From Macrotis lagotis (lineage: Eukaryota > Chordata > Mammalia > Peramelemorphia > Peramelidae): a DNA stretch of 64,000 bases. This document shows, in pieces, positions 34,231 to 45,929 of the stretch. The stretch's first letter is position 1. Each line of letters starts with the position of its first letter. The notes below the pieces were generated by a model that was not told where the DNA came from, did no database searches, and worked only from the letters and a program-made list of their open reading frames with translations. The DNA lies in contig NC_133663.1 in NCBI RefSeq assembly GCF_037893015.1, forward strand, positions 220,747,753-220,811,752, read 5' to 3'. Made by a program: the position numbers and the translations under genes.

Positions 34231-34780
34231 CTGGTTAGGAAATGAACAAAAATCTGGTCAGGCTAAGCATGCACATGGTTGTCTGGCAAGAATTCTCTAT
34301 GTTCCGGCCATCCCAGCCACCCCAGCTGGCTCTCCGGCTCGGGAGGGCTCCCTCCCCGTTGGCCAGACTTTGGGTAGCGTCCAGTCCCCTCAAGCACCAG
34401 CTGCTCCCAGACGCCAAGGTATGAAACCAGGTTTACCGCTCCTCCAGCGGACCCCCTCGCTGCCCGGCTTCCTCCTCCTCCTCCTCCTCCCTGCCAGGAC
34501 AAGTTTCAAAAGCAACTCGTTCTCAGGGAAAAGCAGCTTTCGGTTTCTCGAGCATCAAGTGGTTAGAAAAAAAGTCGAGAAAGCCAGAGAAAAACGAGAT
34601 CACAAATGATTCACTTGGCTGTCGGTCATCACGATCCCTCGCCCCCACTCTTCCCACTTTCCCTTTGTAGATAATCGCAAAAGGGAATTATGGATTTGCT
34701 CCCAAAAGATGAAGCCCAGGAACACTCCCTTTCCTTCCTCCACAGCTAGGACGAGACTCAGAAGCCGGCATCCTCACTTG
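34231..34780 (-). promoter_or_regulatory. CpG-enriched patch with a possible first exon and splice donor
   Basis: CpG is rare throughout the window, yet about twenty CpGs fall between 34300 and 34780, together with high GC and CCTCCTCCTCC runs. On the minus strand the sequence TAACCAG/GTAAGTAC gives a full-consensus splice donor at 34231/34230. This fits a 5' exon of a minus-strand transcript starting in the CpG-rich part and extending left. Minus-strand open frames (34263-34502, 34235-34417) are Gly/Arg/Ser-rich and unlike any protein I know, so the exon may be 5' UTR or non-coding. No TATA box is evident. The gene is not identified. Confidence 0.4.
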
Positions 34781-35540
34781 GGGATGATGGACATCTCTTG
34801 GACAGCTCAGCTGCTCTCCTAGTGGCCGCCAGTAGTCAGGGAACTCTAAGCAGGAGCTATGTCTTGCTCAGGTACTTCAGACATTTGGAGATGGCTAGGG
34901 GAGCGAATGAGAGTGGTCAGACACACCTGTGCCGTGAGGCAATGCCGAGTTCTGGCTCCTGGAACTAGGAGCATTTTCTAAGAGCCCACTTCCTTCAATT
35001 CAACAAACAAACAAAAAACAAACCAGGCAGAATGGTGCTTCTGCAGGGTACAACACACCTGAGGGGCTGAGGACGCTGAACCCAGTCCCCAGCACCTGAA
35101 GTCCAGGAGCATATTGCTGGTCCCACTACTGAGTTACAGGTGACTCAAAGAGCAGGCGGGCCATCCAAACCTGGAGGTGGACATAGCAGCAAAGCAGCAG
35201 AACCTGTTGTTGTTCTCTCTGGGTGGGAGTTTAGACAGCTGAAAGCTACCCCAGCCCCAATAACATTTTATAAGGGACTCCCTTCCCAGCTTCACGACCC
35301 TCCTCTGTGGGAATTGCTGCCCCGTTGAGGCATTTTAGATTCCTCCTTCGCCCCAACCTCCACAAAACAAATTTGTTCATCAATGTGGGGGGGGGGGAGA
35401 AGGAAGGTGGCAATGACAGTGTCTCAGATGAAACTAACTAAATTAATTTAAAATACTTAACTATATTAATTATATCATGCTTGAAGGGATCCTGAGGTTG
35501 CCAGTTGAAAATCTTTGTTTTTTACAAGGAAACTGAGGCG
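34781..35540. other. Moderately GC-rich unclassified sequence
   Basis: No gene recognised. Contains a G10 run at about 35387-35397. The open frame 35140-35328 has no recognisable product. Confidence 0.4.
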
Positions 35541-35600
35541 CATATAGGTTAGGGAAGGTGACACAAGTAACAGAGCTAAGAATGAACTTCAAGTGCTTCT
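35530..35600 (-). mobile_element. MIR-type SINE remnant
   Basis: AAACTGAGGCGCATATAGG followed by 'ggtgacacaagtaacagagc'. Confidence 0.5.
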
Positions 35601-35624
35601 TTTCCAGATTTAAAGTTCTTTCAA

Positions 35625-35835
35625 GGGTCGCTAGATGGCACAGTATGAGTCAGAGTTGCATCCTCCTGATTTCAAATCTGATCTCAGACATTTACTAGCA
35701 ATATGATCTTGGCCAAGTGCCTTAACCTCTGTGAAATGAGTCAGAGAGAGAAATGGCAAACCACCCCAGTATCTTTGCCAAGAAAACTATAACCCTGGTC
35801 ATGAAGAGTCAGGCATGGCTGAACAACAACAAAAG
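35625..35835 (+). mobile_element. MAR1-type CORE-SINE
   Basis: Starts 'tcgctagatggcacagtatg', then 'ggcaaaccaccccagtatct', TTTGCCAAGAAAACTATAAC, and ends 'catggctgaacaacaacaaa', the usual tail. Confidence 0.88.
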
Positions 35836-35894
35836 AGTTCTTTCCACTACAGTTTGAAAGAATACAGTTGTATGTGTTCCTTCCTTAAACAACA

Positions 35895-36040
35895 AATGAT
35901 TGGGAATTATGGAAAGGCCTTGGATTTGTAGTCAGGGAACCTGAATTTAAATCTCACTTCTTCTATGTTACAATGAACAAATCAATTAAGCTCTGAAAGT
36001 CGCAATTTTTTTTTATCGAGAAAATGAGAACAATGAAGTA
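35895..36040 (+). mobile_element. MIR-type SINE
   Basis: 'ccttggatttgtagtcaggg' and AACCTGAATTTAAATCTCAC match the MIR centre. Confidence 0.65.
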
Positions 36041-36049
36041 AATTAATGA

Positions 36050-36860
36050 TATTAATGGTCCCTTCCATTTCTAAATCTGTGCACATTTCTATGCAAGGTG
36101 AAGCAGTGAAGAGACATAGATTTTGTCCCAAACACCTTTGCAAAGGAAAGGAAAAATGTTTCCAAGCATAAATGTCAGAAGCATCAGACTTATGGTCCAT
36201 CTATTCACAACTTAACACCCTCGCTAGAGGGACTAAGGGGATGATTAATCATTATCCTCAATGGAAAAGGGGGGGGAAGAGAAGATGGTAGAAAAATGTG
36301 AAATTCAAAAGCTTGGGAAAAGGATGAACGTTGAAAACTATCTTTGCATGTAATTGGAAAAAATTAAAAAGAAAAATAATAGCTATCTTCTGTGATACCA
36401 AAGCAATGTGAAAAAAAAGGATTTAGTCCTGGAATCAGTATACCTGGCTTTATAGTTTATTTGATGCTCAGGATAAAATCAACTTTTCTTGCCCGGAAAT
36501 AAATTCTACTAATGGTTTCAATTCAAAACTGCTATCATCTGCTATGCTACATACAGGCTCACCTATTTTATGTTATCTAAAATAGATCCTTTTCAGGTTT
36601 CACCTTTTCCATCGCAAAATGAAAGGAATCATAGGACCTTTGTAGCTTCAAATCCTAAGACAGCAGTTATTCACTCCAAGCAAGTTAATTTCCCTTAATA
36701 GCCTAATATCGAACTATCATCTATTAATCTAAATACTTTTTCTTAAGTAAACATATAACTTTAAAATAAATCATCCATCTCTTAAATATAACATTTTCAA
36801 TTAGTTTAAATTTGGTGTTTACCCAGAAATTCTTCCTTTCATTTGAGTCATTTCCAACTA
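36050..36860. other. Unclassified AT-rich sequence
   Basis: No gene or clear repeat family seen. Confidence 0.45.
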
Positions 36861-36879
36861 CATTCCAATTTTATTCAGG

Positions 36880-37250
36880 GGAGGATTACTGTCTTCAAAA
36901 AATGTATAGAGTAATAATGAAGATAAATTATGTACAGAATAGAATTCAGTGAGTATATGAACAAGAAACAAAGTATTATGACAAAGAAAAGGAGAGACAG
37001 CAAGGTTAGAGGTGATAGAGAAGACTTTGTGGAAGGTGCAGCCTTTTGAGATAAAACTTGAAGGATCTTATAGAATTTGAATAGATGATGAAAGGAAGAT
37101 GCAGGCATTTCAAGGATACTGAGTCAGGCAAAGAAAGGGTACTTGGCATAAGAGTATTTGGCAAAGAGTAGTCTGTTTTAGAGTAACATAACCCTATAAA
37201 GATAAGTTGGAACCAGTGGATGGAGGATCTTCAGTGATAAGGCTAGGAGA
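36880..37250 (+). mobile_element. Old LINE-type repeat (L2/L3-like 3' region)
   Basis: 'gataaaacttgaaggatctt', 'gaaggaagatgcaggcattt' and similar phrases fit the same old family as 904-1100 and 8920-9060. Strongly diverged. Confidence 0.35.
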
Positions 37251-37299
37251 TTTAAGTTGGTTAATAACAAAAGTTAGCCATTTTTTGTTCATTTGTTTT

Positions 37300-37550
37300 G
37301 AGAGGCAATGTGATATAATAGAAAGAATGCTAGATCTGGAGTCAAAAGACCTGGCAAACCCTTCTAGTAATTTTACCAAGAAAACCCAAAACGGTATCAC
37401 AGTGAATCTGAAATAACTGAATAATAACCTATTCTCTGAGGGTCTCAATTTCCTCATCTATAAAATGGAAATCATTCTTATATTACCTACCTCATAGGGT
37501 TGTTACGAAGAAAGTCTTTTGTAAAACTTATAGCAATCTATAAATATAAT
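37300..37550 (+). mobile_element. MIR-type SINE with an embedded MAR1-tail-like piece
   Basis: 'gaatgctagatctggagtca' and 'gggtctcaatttcctcatct' are MIR parts. Between them, 'ttttaccaagaaaacccaaa' to 'aataactgaataataa' resembles the 3' tail of MAR1, so the copy looks composite. Confidence 0.55.
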
Positions 37551-37837
37551 TTTCTAGAGGGTAAGAGAGTTTCATAAATGTGTTGAAGACAGTTTAAATT
37601 GGACAGTTAAATTTTTAGCATTTTCATGTTAGAAATCAGTAAATGCTACAAATCGGCTTGATTGTTGTTCTGTGGGTTGTCTACTAGACTTAGAAAACTT
37701 ATGAAAAAATGTTAATAATGAAAATTAAACTTAAAAGTATATTCTGTGCATTGTTTTTCTTTGAGAGCCTATTGTTAAATATTTTCCAGCACACTCTTGC
37801 TAAGGGACATATACATACAAACACACATATATGTATG

Positions 37838-37842
37838 TGTTT

Positions 37843-37911
<69 letters not shown>
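37838..37911. repeat. (TA)n microsatellite
   Basis: About 60 bases of AT alternation; the Tyr-Ile frames over it are artefacts. Confidence 0.97.
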
Positions 37912-37912
<1 letters not shown>

Positions 37913-38479
37913 ATCTAGCTTACAGAAGACAGAGACCTGAGGCAGGAGAAATAACAGATAAGGAACATCTGAATTAAGGTGATGGAAGTGAGAGTAGGAG
38001 TGGACAGGGAGAGACACAAAATAATAACTCAGGTTTATTGAGTAACATAGTCAAAGGCATCATTAACATGAATTGGGTTTGGGGGCCTAATTTTTTTAAA
38101 GAGCATCAAGAGGCAATCTAGTTCTAATAGTCTAAGATTTAGTTCACAAAGTTTAAACTTGTTCTCTCCATGTTTCTTCATAAATTTAAAGACAAGGAGA
38201 TTGCCAACTCCTAAGTGGCCTAGAAAGAATGTGGAGAACTAGTGCAAGGAACCTAGTGGGTAGGAAAAAGTAATTTGGGGAAACTCTGGTTGGGGGAGGG
38301 AACAGAGTATATCCTAGGCAATGGGCAACTCTCAAATTTGTCTAAATATAAGTCCATCAACAAGTCACCTGCCCCTTTATACCTGCCTTTTCCCTTGTGT
38401 TCTCATAGCACTCCTATGAGCACAGGTTCAAAAGAATGGGTTGAGCATGCTGGCACCTGATCAATGCCCTTCAGTGAAA

Positions 38480-38650
38480 TGTCAAATGGTAGAAAGAGCA
38501 CTAGTTAGTGAAGACCTGGCTTCAATTTATGACTATGTCACTCACTAGCTATGAGACCTGGGAACAAGTTCCTTAATATCTGAGTCTCAATTTTCTTTTC
38601 TGTAAAATGGAAGTAATACCTGACGTGCTCTGCTTCATAAAGCCTTAACA
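38480..38650 (+). mobile_element. MIR-type SINE
   Basis: 'ggtagaaagagcactagtta', 'cactagctatgagacctggg', 'ctcaattttcttttctgtaa'. Confidence 0.75.
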
Positions 38651-38769
38651 CAATGAATAAATATAACACTTATTAGTATATAAAGCACATTGCATGTAAA
38701 TATAAACTAGTATATATTACTTTTTAAAATATATTAATTATTATGAACAAAATAAGAAAACAAAAGTGT

Positions 38770-38930
38770 AATGGAAAGAAAACCAGATTTGAAGTCAGAA
38801 CATTGTATTCAAATTCCAGCTGCATGACCTTGAGCAAGTCATTGGTCCTCTATTAGCCTGTTTCCTTAAATTGGAAAATGAGGGTATTGGGTTTAAGATC
38901 TCTTCTAGATCTAAATCCTATGAAGTGTTT
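38770..38930 (+). mobile_element. MIR-type SINE
   Basis: 'gaaaaccagatttgaagtca', 'gaccttgagcaagtcattgg', 'aagatctcttctagatctaa'. Confidence 0.75.
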
Positions 38931-39579
38931 CCCCTGGAAAGATTATCTCTGGTGACAGAAAAGAAGATGGGGAGTGAAAACAATCCTATCCTATAACCAC
39001 AACTTTGACATTTCATCCAAGGATATCACTATGTGTAGTAGGCCATCATTCTCCAAGAGAATCAGATGATACAGAATCTTTTTATGTTTTGGAAATGCTT
39101 GTCTTATTCCATGAATAAAAATTAATTTTTAATATGCAGCAACTCAAAGCTATTTTAAAAAAACCTGGGATGCTTTCTGGGCATGCTCTAAGGGTCAGAT
39201 CAATCTGTAAACACAATTGTAACACAGAGGCCTTGCCTTACCTTGCAAATAAGTCTTTAAAAAGTTTTCAGCCAAGAGAAACAATCTACAGGGACTGCCA
39301 AATTTGCATTAGGCTTGACCACATTTACAAATGACAATATTCAGGGTGAAAGTCAAATCTTGGCTTCCACACCCTACCTTTCCCTTTGCCATCTCTTTGA
39401 TTCTGCCTCATGGCTCTAAGTGTCCAGTACTCACCTGCACCCCACACAAACATTAAATAAGTACCTTACTTAGGTAGCTTTCCCTATGCTCCAAAACTGT
39501 TCTCCCTTCCATCTCTACCCACTCAAAACTACATTATTTCAGGTCCCCAATTTCAGGGAGCTATCTGAGCAATGAAGCA

Positions 39580-39720
39580 GGAGCCCTGGCTTCATCACTT
39601 AGCAGTTGTGTGACCCTGGATGATCCATCAGAACTCTCTGAGACTGTCTATATACTAGAAATAATATCTACCTCCCTGTCTTCACAATGGTTATTCAAAG
39701 ATTAAAGTAGATATATAAAA
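39580..39720 (+). mobile_element. MIR-type SINE
   Basis: 'ggagccctggcttcatcact' and 'cagttgtgtgaccctggatg'. Confidence 0.65.
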
Positions 39721-39769
39721 TTCATTTGGAAGCAAAAAAGCTGGACACACAAATGTTTTTTTTTTTATA

Positions 39770-39960
39770 AATCAATTCAACAAATGTATATGGATGTCTA
39801 TTATATACAAAAAACTTGTGCCTAGACCTATGGGAGCCACAACGATTAACATCAGTCCCTTACCTCTAGATCTAGTAGTGGGGAAATAAGACCTAAAATC
39901 AGAGAAACAGGAAAGACATGGAGGTTAAAGAACTCAAAGAAATGGGAATTGCTCAGTGAA
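39770..39960 (+). mobile_element. Old LINE-type repeat (L2/L3-like)
   Basis: 'tcaacaaatgtatatggatg' then 'cccttacctctagatctagt' follows the order of the family at 8920-9060. Diverged. Confidence 0.35.
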
Positions 39961-40458
39961 TTTAGAAGATAGGAGAAATAATACTTTAATCCAAATGCGT
40001 GAGGTGTAATAGGATATCTCAAAGTTGTTTTAAAATCCTTAGTTTTCTACAGTCTGGCACATAAGTGAATTTTTTTGGGGGGGCAGAGGGAGATGGGAAG
40101 AACAAAGGGACCTTCCCTCCATATAAACTCCTGAATGTTCTACCATGCCAGAAGGAAAACCATGTCAGCAACTAATATGGCTCCTTTCTAATCATCTACT
40201 TCACCTATGACTCCCCTCATCCCAAATCATTAAAATAAAAGAATATAAATTATTTGAAGAAGATTCACCTAGAGTTTCCTCTGAATTCTCTAAATCCAGA
40301 TCAATACTGAATGAATTAAATAATGAATAGAATTTAAAAAGTTAGGTTTACAACTGATCAGCTAAGGTGATCTAATCTTCCAACTACTTTATCTTTCTTA
40401 TCTACCACCTTTCTCACGTTTTTAAATGGAAATTATAACCTTGCCCTATTTCAGAAGA

Positions 40459-40492
40459 AATAAGTACATATAAGTACATATAAGTACATAGA
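40459..40492. repeat. Three-copy 11-bp tandem repeat
   Basis: AAGTACATATA repeated about three times. Confidence 0.85.
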
Positions 40493-40499
40493 CCTTTAG

Positions 40500-41015
40500 G
40501 GATGTAAGGGTGTCTAAAGAGGACTGGTACCTCTGGTGTATGGGCTTGTTGAGCCCTTTTCAGGGCTGCTCATCTACCTTTGGTGTCCACCTGGCACTCA
40601 ACTCTTACTTGTGGCTTCAAGAATGCATAGAGGCTACTCCCTGATAAGCTGTCTGGACAGACAGGCTCAACCAGGTTGAGAGTAGCCAACAGGCCTCAAT
40701 CCATCAGTGAGTTAGGGGGATGTCTACCCTAAGTTTGTGAAGACTTCCCCCCAACAGAATGGGCAGGTGAGAACAATTTCATCTAATGGTGGCTAAACCA
40801 GATGCTTTGGAGTGCATCAAAGATGCCAAAGTCATCCATTGCATTCCCTAGGTCTTTGTTTGTTGTCCTGACTTTTGTCTTGCTACTGGACTGTGATGAC
40901 TCTGGAAGTGAGAAGGAGCAATGATTTGTGCAATTCTGCCTCAATTAAATCCAATACATGCACAAGTCAAGACATGATATCACTAGTCTTCTTGGAAAAC
41001 AAAAGACAATTAACA
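40500..41015 (+). mobile_element. Old interspersed repeat, copy 1
   Basis: Shares a colinear series of blocks with 43150-43735: ACCTCTGGTGT, CAGTGAGTTAGGGG, GTGAAGACTT, TTGTCCTGACTTTTGT, 'gatgactctggaagtgagaa', 'caagtcaagacatgatatca'. The 3' end ('tcttcttggaaaacaaaaga') recalls a common marsupial LINE-type tail. Family not named. Confidence 0.6.
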
Positions 41016-41679
41016 ATATAAGACGGTACAAAGACTGACAGACAGCAATTTTGGTAGTTACCCAAACCAGTGATTTTTACATTCCAATATGGATGGAAGT
41101 CTTATGATCAAATGGAAAAAGCTCTGGTACTAAAATTCCAAAACTGAGCTGGCAGCTGGAGAACAGAGGAAGCGAAATGGAGTCCTTTAAACCCAGACCA
41201 GTCATTAGCAAATATTTATTCAGTTTCTAATATGTACAAACTACTAAACTAAGCTGGTGGACTGCTGCCTTTCCCATCTATGAGCTAGGTCTATTCTGTG
41301 AACTTGTCAGAGTCCCCAGGCAGGGGTTTCGCTAGCTAGGGCAGCATCCTCGGTGCTGTGGATTTGAGGAGTTTGGTTTGGCTTGGTTTCATTCTCAAAA
41401 TGTGTCCCACGGTTGAGAACAGGCTATTCTTTGTTTAAACCCCTCCAAGAGTCACAAAATCTGTTTAAGAAACTGTGAAAAACTCAGTCCAGGAAACATT
41501 AAACAAGAGACAATGAAAGCACACATCTTTTTAATTCACCCTATTGCTCAAAGGAAAATAGTAATTCCTGCAATGTCTCTGGCTTCACCTTCCTTCACTG
41601 TGGCATTAAACCCTAAGACAGTTAATACCATTCTACAAAGAGTGGTTAGGACTATTTGTTTAGACTTTTAAACCTGGAA

Positions 41680-41815
41680 GAGATCTTTAAAATCTTCACC
41701 TTAGAGATGAAAAACTTGAGGCCCAAAAAGAGTAAGTGATTTGGTTTAAGTCAGAAAACAAATAGTAAACCCATGAGTCAAACCCAGGTGTTCCAGCTCT
41801 AGTACTATTGATCTT
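41680..41815 (-). mobile_element. MIR-type SINE
   Basis: 'gatgaaaaacttgaggccca' and 'gagtcaaacccaggtgttcc'. Confidence 0.65.
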
Positions 41816-41876
41816 GCTGCTGAGAAAATATTTGTAGAGAACTTTGAAAACCTTAAAGCCCCATGTAATGCTAGCC

Positions 41877-41903
41877 ATCATCATCATCATCATCATCATC
41901 ATT
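41877..41903. repeat. (CAT)n microsatellite
   Basis: Nine CAT units. Confidence 0.95.
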
Positions 41904-42898
41904 GCAGGCCACCATAGCATAGAACCTTGATTAGCAATCAAGAACAAAACCACTAAGAGAACCAAGGGGAAGGAGTTGAAAAGCAGTCTCAAATTAATTT
42001 TCTAAACATGTTTGATTACAAGGAAGGAGAGAAATCTCAGATTGTGGGACAAAGGATACCACAAACTAACTACTAAGGAGGCTGCCAATAAAGGCAGGAA
42101 GGAGCCAGGACCAGGATGGGAGGAGATCACCCTATGTATGACAACTAGAAGCCTACTATCTGGTAGCTTCCTATTTTGATGAATATAACCCAAGTTCCAA
42201 AGCTCATTGGTATGGGACTCTCTCCTCATTGGTGGAGATCAATGTCACCTACTTGTGTGAGGGACAGGGCAAAGTGGGTAACAGGAGAAAGGAGAGCTCC
42301 AGTCTCTTAAAATCTCTTGAGATGGAAAGAAATGATTATTAATAATCAATGTCCTAATTACCAGTATTCAGAGCTCTCCCATTCTTCCAAAGTCTCTGAT
42401 TTTAATTACAGTCTCTGAAAGAATAGTACAGATAATGACATTGAATTAACTCTCCTCCATCTTGGTCAGACCCCACTGAATTGTACAAGTAATTAAATCT
42501 GAGGTGAAGAAGCCCTTTGTATTCCATCCAACCTTGGGTGGAGACAGGTACTTTTGTCTAGATGACCCAAGGTTGTAGGTTGGTATGTGTAGAGATATTT
42601 TCCTCATTCCAAGGGTAAAAAAAAAAACACTCTCAGCTCCACATTGAACACCTGTGCTTCCACATAATCCTTGTTAACTAGGTGTTAACTTTAGTTGTTT
42701 CTGCTTGATCTGTTGCTTCTTAAGTGTTCTCCACAAACTTCCAGCTTTCAGTATCCTAGGACCAACCTCCATTTGTCTTGAACTTGTTATGGTTCTGATC
42801 TGCTCTTGTTAGAATTGCCAAGGAAGGAGTATGTCAGACCTTGGGGACCTTTGTTCACTGATTCAAAAAATCAAATAGAGTTACAAGAAGCTAGAAGA
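41904..42898. other. Unclassified sequence
   Basis: Nothing recognisable beyond short chance open frames (for example 42002-42229 on the minus strand). Confidence 0.4.
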
Positions 42899-43040
42899 GG
42901 GGTAGCTAGATGGTATAGTGGAAAGAACACTGACTTTGAAATCAGGAGGATCTGGATTCAAATCCAGCCTCAGACACTAATAATTACCTACTTGTATGAC
43001 CATGGGCACTTAATCCCATTGCCTTGCCAAAAAAATAGGA
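42899..43040 (+). mobile_element. WSINE1-like tRNA-derived SINE
   Basis: GGGGTAGCTAGATGGTATAG, 'gaaatcaggaggatctggat', TCAAATCCAGCCTCAGACAC, ending CCTTGCCAAAAAAA. Confidence 0.9.
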
Positions 43041-43149
43041 CGTTGACTAAGAAGAAGCTAGAGCTGAACTAATGTAATACCTTCATTTTATTAAGATTCA
43101 GAAAGGGCAAGTAAGTTGACCCAAGAGCACAAACCTGGTATAAGACAGA

Positions 43150-43735
43150 AGTGTATAGGGTGTTTAGGAAGAACTAGCACCTCTGGTGTGATAGCTTGCC
43201 AGAACCTTTTCAAGACTGCTCATCCACTTTTAGTGTGTTGTGGCTCCAAGAAGTAGTGGCATGCAAATTGACCACACTCTTGTAAAGCCATCTAGAAAGA
43301 TGAGTAAAAGCAGGTGGAAGAAAATTGACAGCCTTCAAACTGGTCAGTGAGTTAGGGGATGTCTATCCCAATCTTGTGAAGACTTTCCTCTCTCTCCTCC
43401 CCCCCTTCCCTCCTGGCAGGATAGGTAGATGAAAACAATTTTTTCCAAAGGTCTAAAATGGCTAAATTCAGTTGACTGAAGTAGGTGTTGTGGATACTTA
43501 GAATTTGGTCAGACATTGAGTAAATCACAGTCACCCACTGTACCCCCCCCAGGCCATCACCAGTTGTCCTAACTTTTGTTTTGCCATTGGATGGTAATGA
43601 CTCTGGAGGAGAGAGTAAGGCAAGGATTTTGTGCAGCTCTGACTCTCCTAAATCCAATTCACTTGTGAGTCAAGACATCACCCCATGATTTTACTGGTCC
43701 TTTTCCAAAATGAAGGTTCAACAACTAGAACCCAT
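43150..43735 (+). mobile_element. Old interspersed repeat, copy 2
   Basis: Same family and direction as 40500-41015 (blocks listed there), with an insertion of C-rich sequence near 43395 and a tail 'ggtccttttccaaaatgaag' plus 'ttcaacaacta'. The two copies are much diverged. Confidence 0.6.
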
Positions 43736-44454
43736 GACTCTTACCCTTCCCAGCTCATTGATAAATGGCTTCGCTTATTAGTCCCTTACAATTAAAAGAT
43801 ATCCTGACAGTAGCATTCATTTCTTCCAAAAGAAATTTTTAATAAAAGAACTTACTTCATTACTTGATGAAAAGACCGAAAAGAGTAAGGTCAACCCTCC
43901 AGTTCATAAACGTGGAAGACAATTGGAACAAGGTTCCAACAGGTTTTATGACCTTGAGACAGATACCTTCAAACACAGGAAAACATCTGTGATTTCTTCA
44001 CCAGGAACTCCTGACTATCTCAGGCACAAAGATTTAGATGGGGGATTTGAACTCTGGTCTTCTCAACTCCAAGCCAAGCGTTTAAATTATTAGAGTTACT
44101 ACACGAAACTGCTCTTTATGACAAGAAGAATTGAAAGAATTTAATGAGTAGTTATTTAAACTGCTTGACCTCAAAATGTTAAACGATATTTTACCTGTTT
44201 TGATATTTTCAAGCCATGAGATGGCTTCCTAGTACCTAAAGAATGATGTCTAATCACAAGACTGGCTTTCAAATATCTCCACATAGTAGTTCTCACACTC
44301 TTTCTTTATCCAGTGTTCCAAATGTTTCAGTGCAGTTTTAAACTTTTGAGACAGCCCTTTATTAATCCTTCATTCCCTCCAAACTGGTCATCTTATGTTT
44401 CAGGTATTTTCCAAGTTGTTTTACGATTTTTGTTTGATGTTTAAATTTTGAGTC

Positions 44455-44640
44455 CTATCCAAATGTTATTTGGAATTTTCTTGGAAAAAATACTGGAGAG
44501 GTTTGCCATCTCCTTTTCCTGCTCATTTTATAGTTGAAGAAACTGAGGTTTAGGTGACTTGTCCAGGGCCACTTACCTAGTACAAGTTTGAAGTCAGATT
44601 TGAACGTAGGGACATGAGTTTTCCTCCCTTCAGGCACAAT
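44455..44640 (-). mobile_element. MAR1/MIR-type CORE-SINE
   Basis: 'gaaaaaatactggagaggtt', GCCATCTCCTTTTCC, GAAGAAACTGAGGTTTAGGT, 'gaagtcagatttgaacgtag'. Confidence 0.8.
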
Positions 44641-44744
44641 ATTCTAAGCAAAATGAAATGAATAAGTTACAATTTCTCCCCCACTTCCTCTACCCCATTT
44701 CCAGTCTTACTCAGGGATCAGAGTTGCCTTCAGGGCTGCTAAAA

Positions 44745-45020
44745 TCCTGCCTATTCTTTAAGGTCTAGTTCAGGTACCAATTCTCCATGAAACTCTTCCT
44801 CATCCTCCTGGTCAGAATTGATCTCTCCTCTCCTTCAAACTCCCATACATTGCCCTTTGTTTGTACCTCTATGATGTACTTGCATAATTCCATTTTGTAT
44901 TGTAGTTATTTATAGACATGTTTCATTTCACCTGCCAGAATGGAAGTTTCTTGAGCACAAGTACCCTATTTTATTCAATTTTGTATCTCCTCTAGACTGG
45001 CACATTTTCATTTCTCCCTC
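44745..45020 (+). mobile_element. L2 LINE 3' end, copy 1
   Basis: 'ccatgaaactcttcctcatc', 'acattgccctttgtttgtac', 'ccagaatggaagtttcttga', 'ctcctctagactggcac': the L2 3' order. Confidence 0.72.
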
Positions 45021-45039
45021 TGTACAGTGTCTCTCTCAA

Positions 45040-45330
45040 TCCCCTGCTCTGCCCCACTCCAACCCCTGTCTATCTTGAAAACTGCCCATCTCGAATACCA
45101 AATCTCTATGAAGCCTGCCCATCCCATTCAGAAGCACTCCTCTCCTCTGAACTCCTGTAGTACTTACATGACACTGCCACACATTATGGTTAGGGGAAGG
45201 TGTGGGGATGCCTTCATTTCCCAACTCTATTGTGAGCTCCAAGATCCCAGTATCCATATCTTGTGTTTATCCCTTTATCTCTCACAATACTCTTAGCAGA
45301 TGCTCAATGAATTTTATTGAAAGAATATAA
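45040..45330 (+). mobile_element. L2 LINE 3' end, copy 2
   Basis: 'tctatgaagcctgcccatcc', 'ctatcttga' and 'cattgtgagctcc'-type parts, ending 'agatgctcaatgaattttat'. Adjacent to copy 1 in the same direction. Confidence 0.65.
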
Positions 45331-45464
45331 GGCAGGAAGGAAAGTAAAATATTCCTTAGGAAATTAGGAAGCTGCAAAATGGTGCTTAGAACACCTACTT
45401 ATACAGATGTTATAAGGTTGAAAGATTGCCTGAGCTGGGTCTTGAGCTCTAGTGTGCCAAGATG

Positions 45465-45605
45465 TACTGCCAGACACTGTATTCAGCACTTTATAAATAT
45501 TATCTCATTTTACCCTCACATATATCCCTAGGAGGTATGTGCTATTAAAAGAGGTGAAAGTGATTTACCCAGGATCACAGGGTTCCAGATCCCATACTCT
45601 ATCTA
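45465..45605 (-). mobile_element. MIR-type SINE
   Basis: 'cactttataaatattatctc', 'taccctcacatatatcccta', GAGGTATGTGCTATT, 'gatttacccaggatcacagg'. Confidence 0.75.
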
Positions 45606-45829
45606 CACGAATCAACCTGCTGACCTACCTATGAGGGGAGGAGAGCTCCAAGTTGCCTAGAGAGAAGGGAAACTGTCCAGGTTAGAAATAGAGCAGTCAA
45701 AGATCCCAGTAGGATCAGGTTCTTGAGAGGTCACTGAACTACCAGCCCTTGGAAGGTTGGGGGGACTCAATCCTTAAAAGAAGAAAAAGAAAAACATCAC
45801 AGTGCTTTTAATGATTCTAAGTGATTTAT

Positions 45830-45894
45830 CTCTCTGTCTCCATCTCTCTCTCTCTCATACACACACACATGGACACAGACACACAGACACACAG

Positions 45895-45925
<31 letters not shown>
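45830..45925. repeat. (CT)n then CACACAGA/(CA)n microsatellite
   Basis: CT-rich to about 45858, then CA with ACAGACAC interruptions. Confidence 0.9.
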
Positions 45926-45928
<3 letters not shown>

Positions 45929-45929
45929 A

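Noticed and set aside
37699-38017. Open frames encoding repeated Tyr-Ile
   Set aside because: They are translations of the (TA)n microsatellite at 37838-37911; the same applies to 59077-59259.
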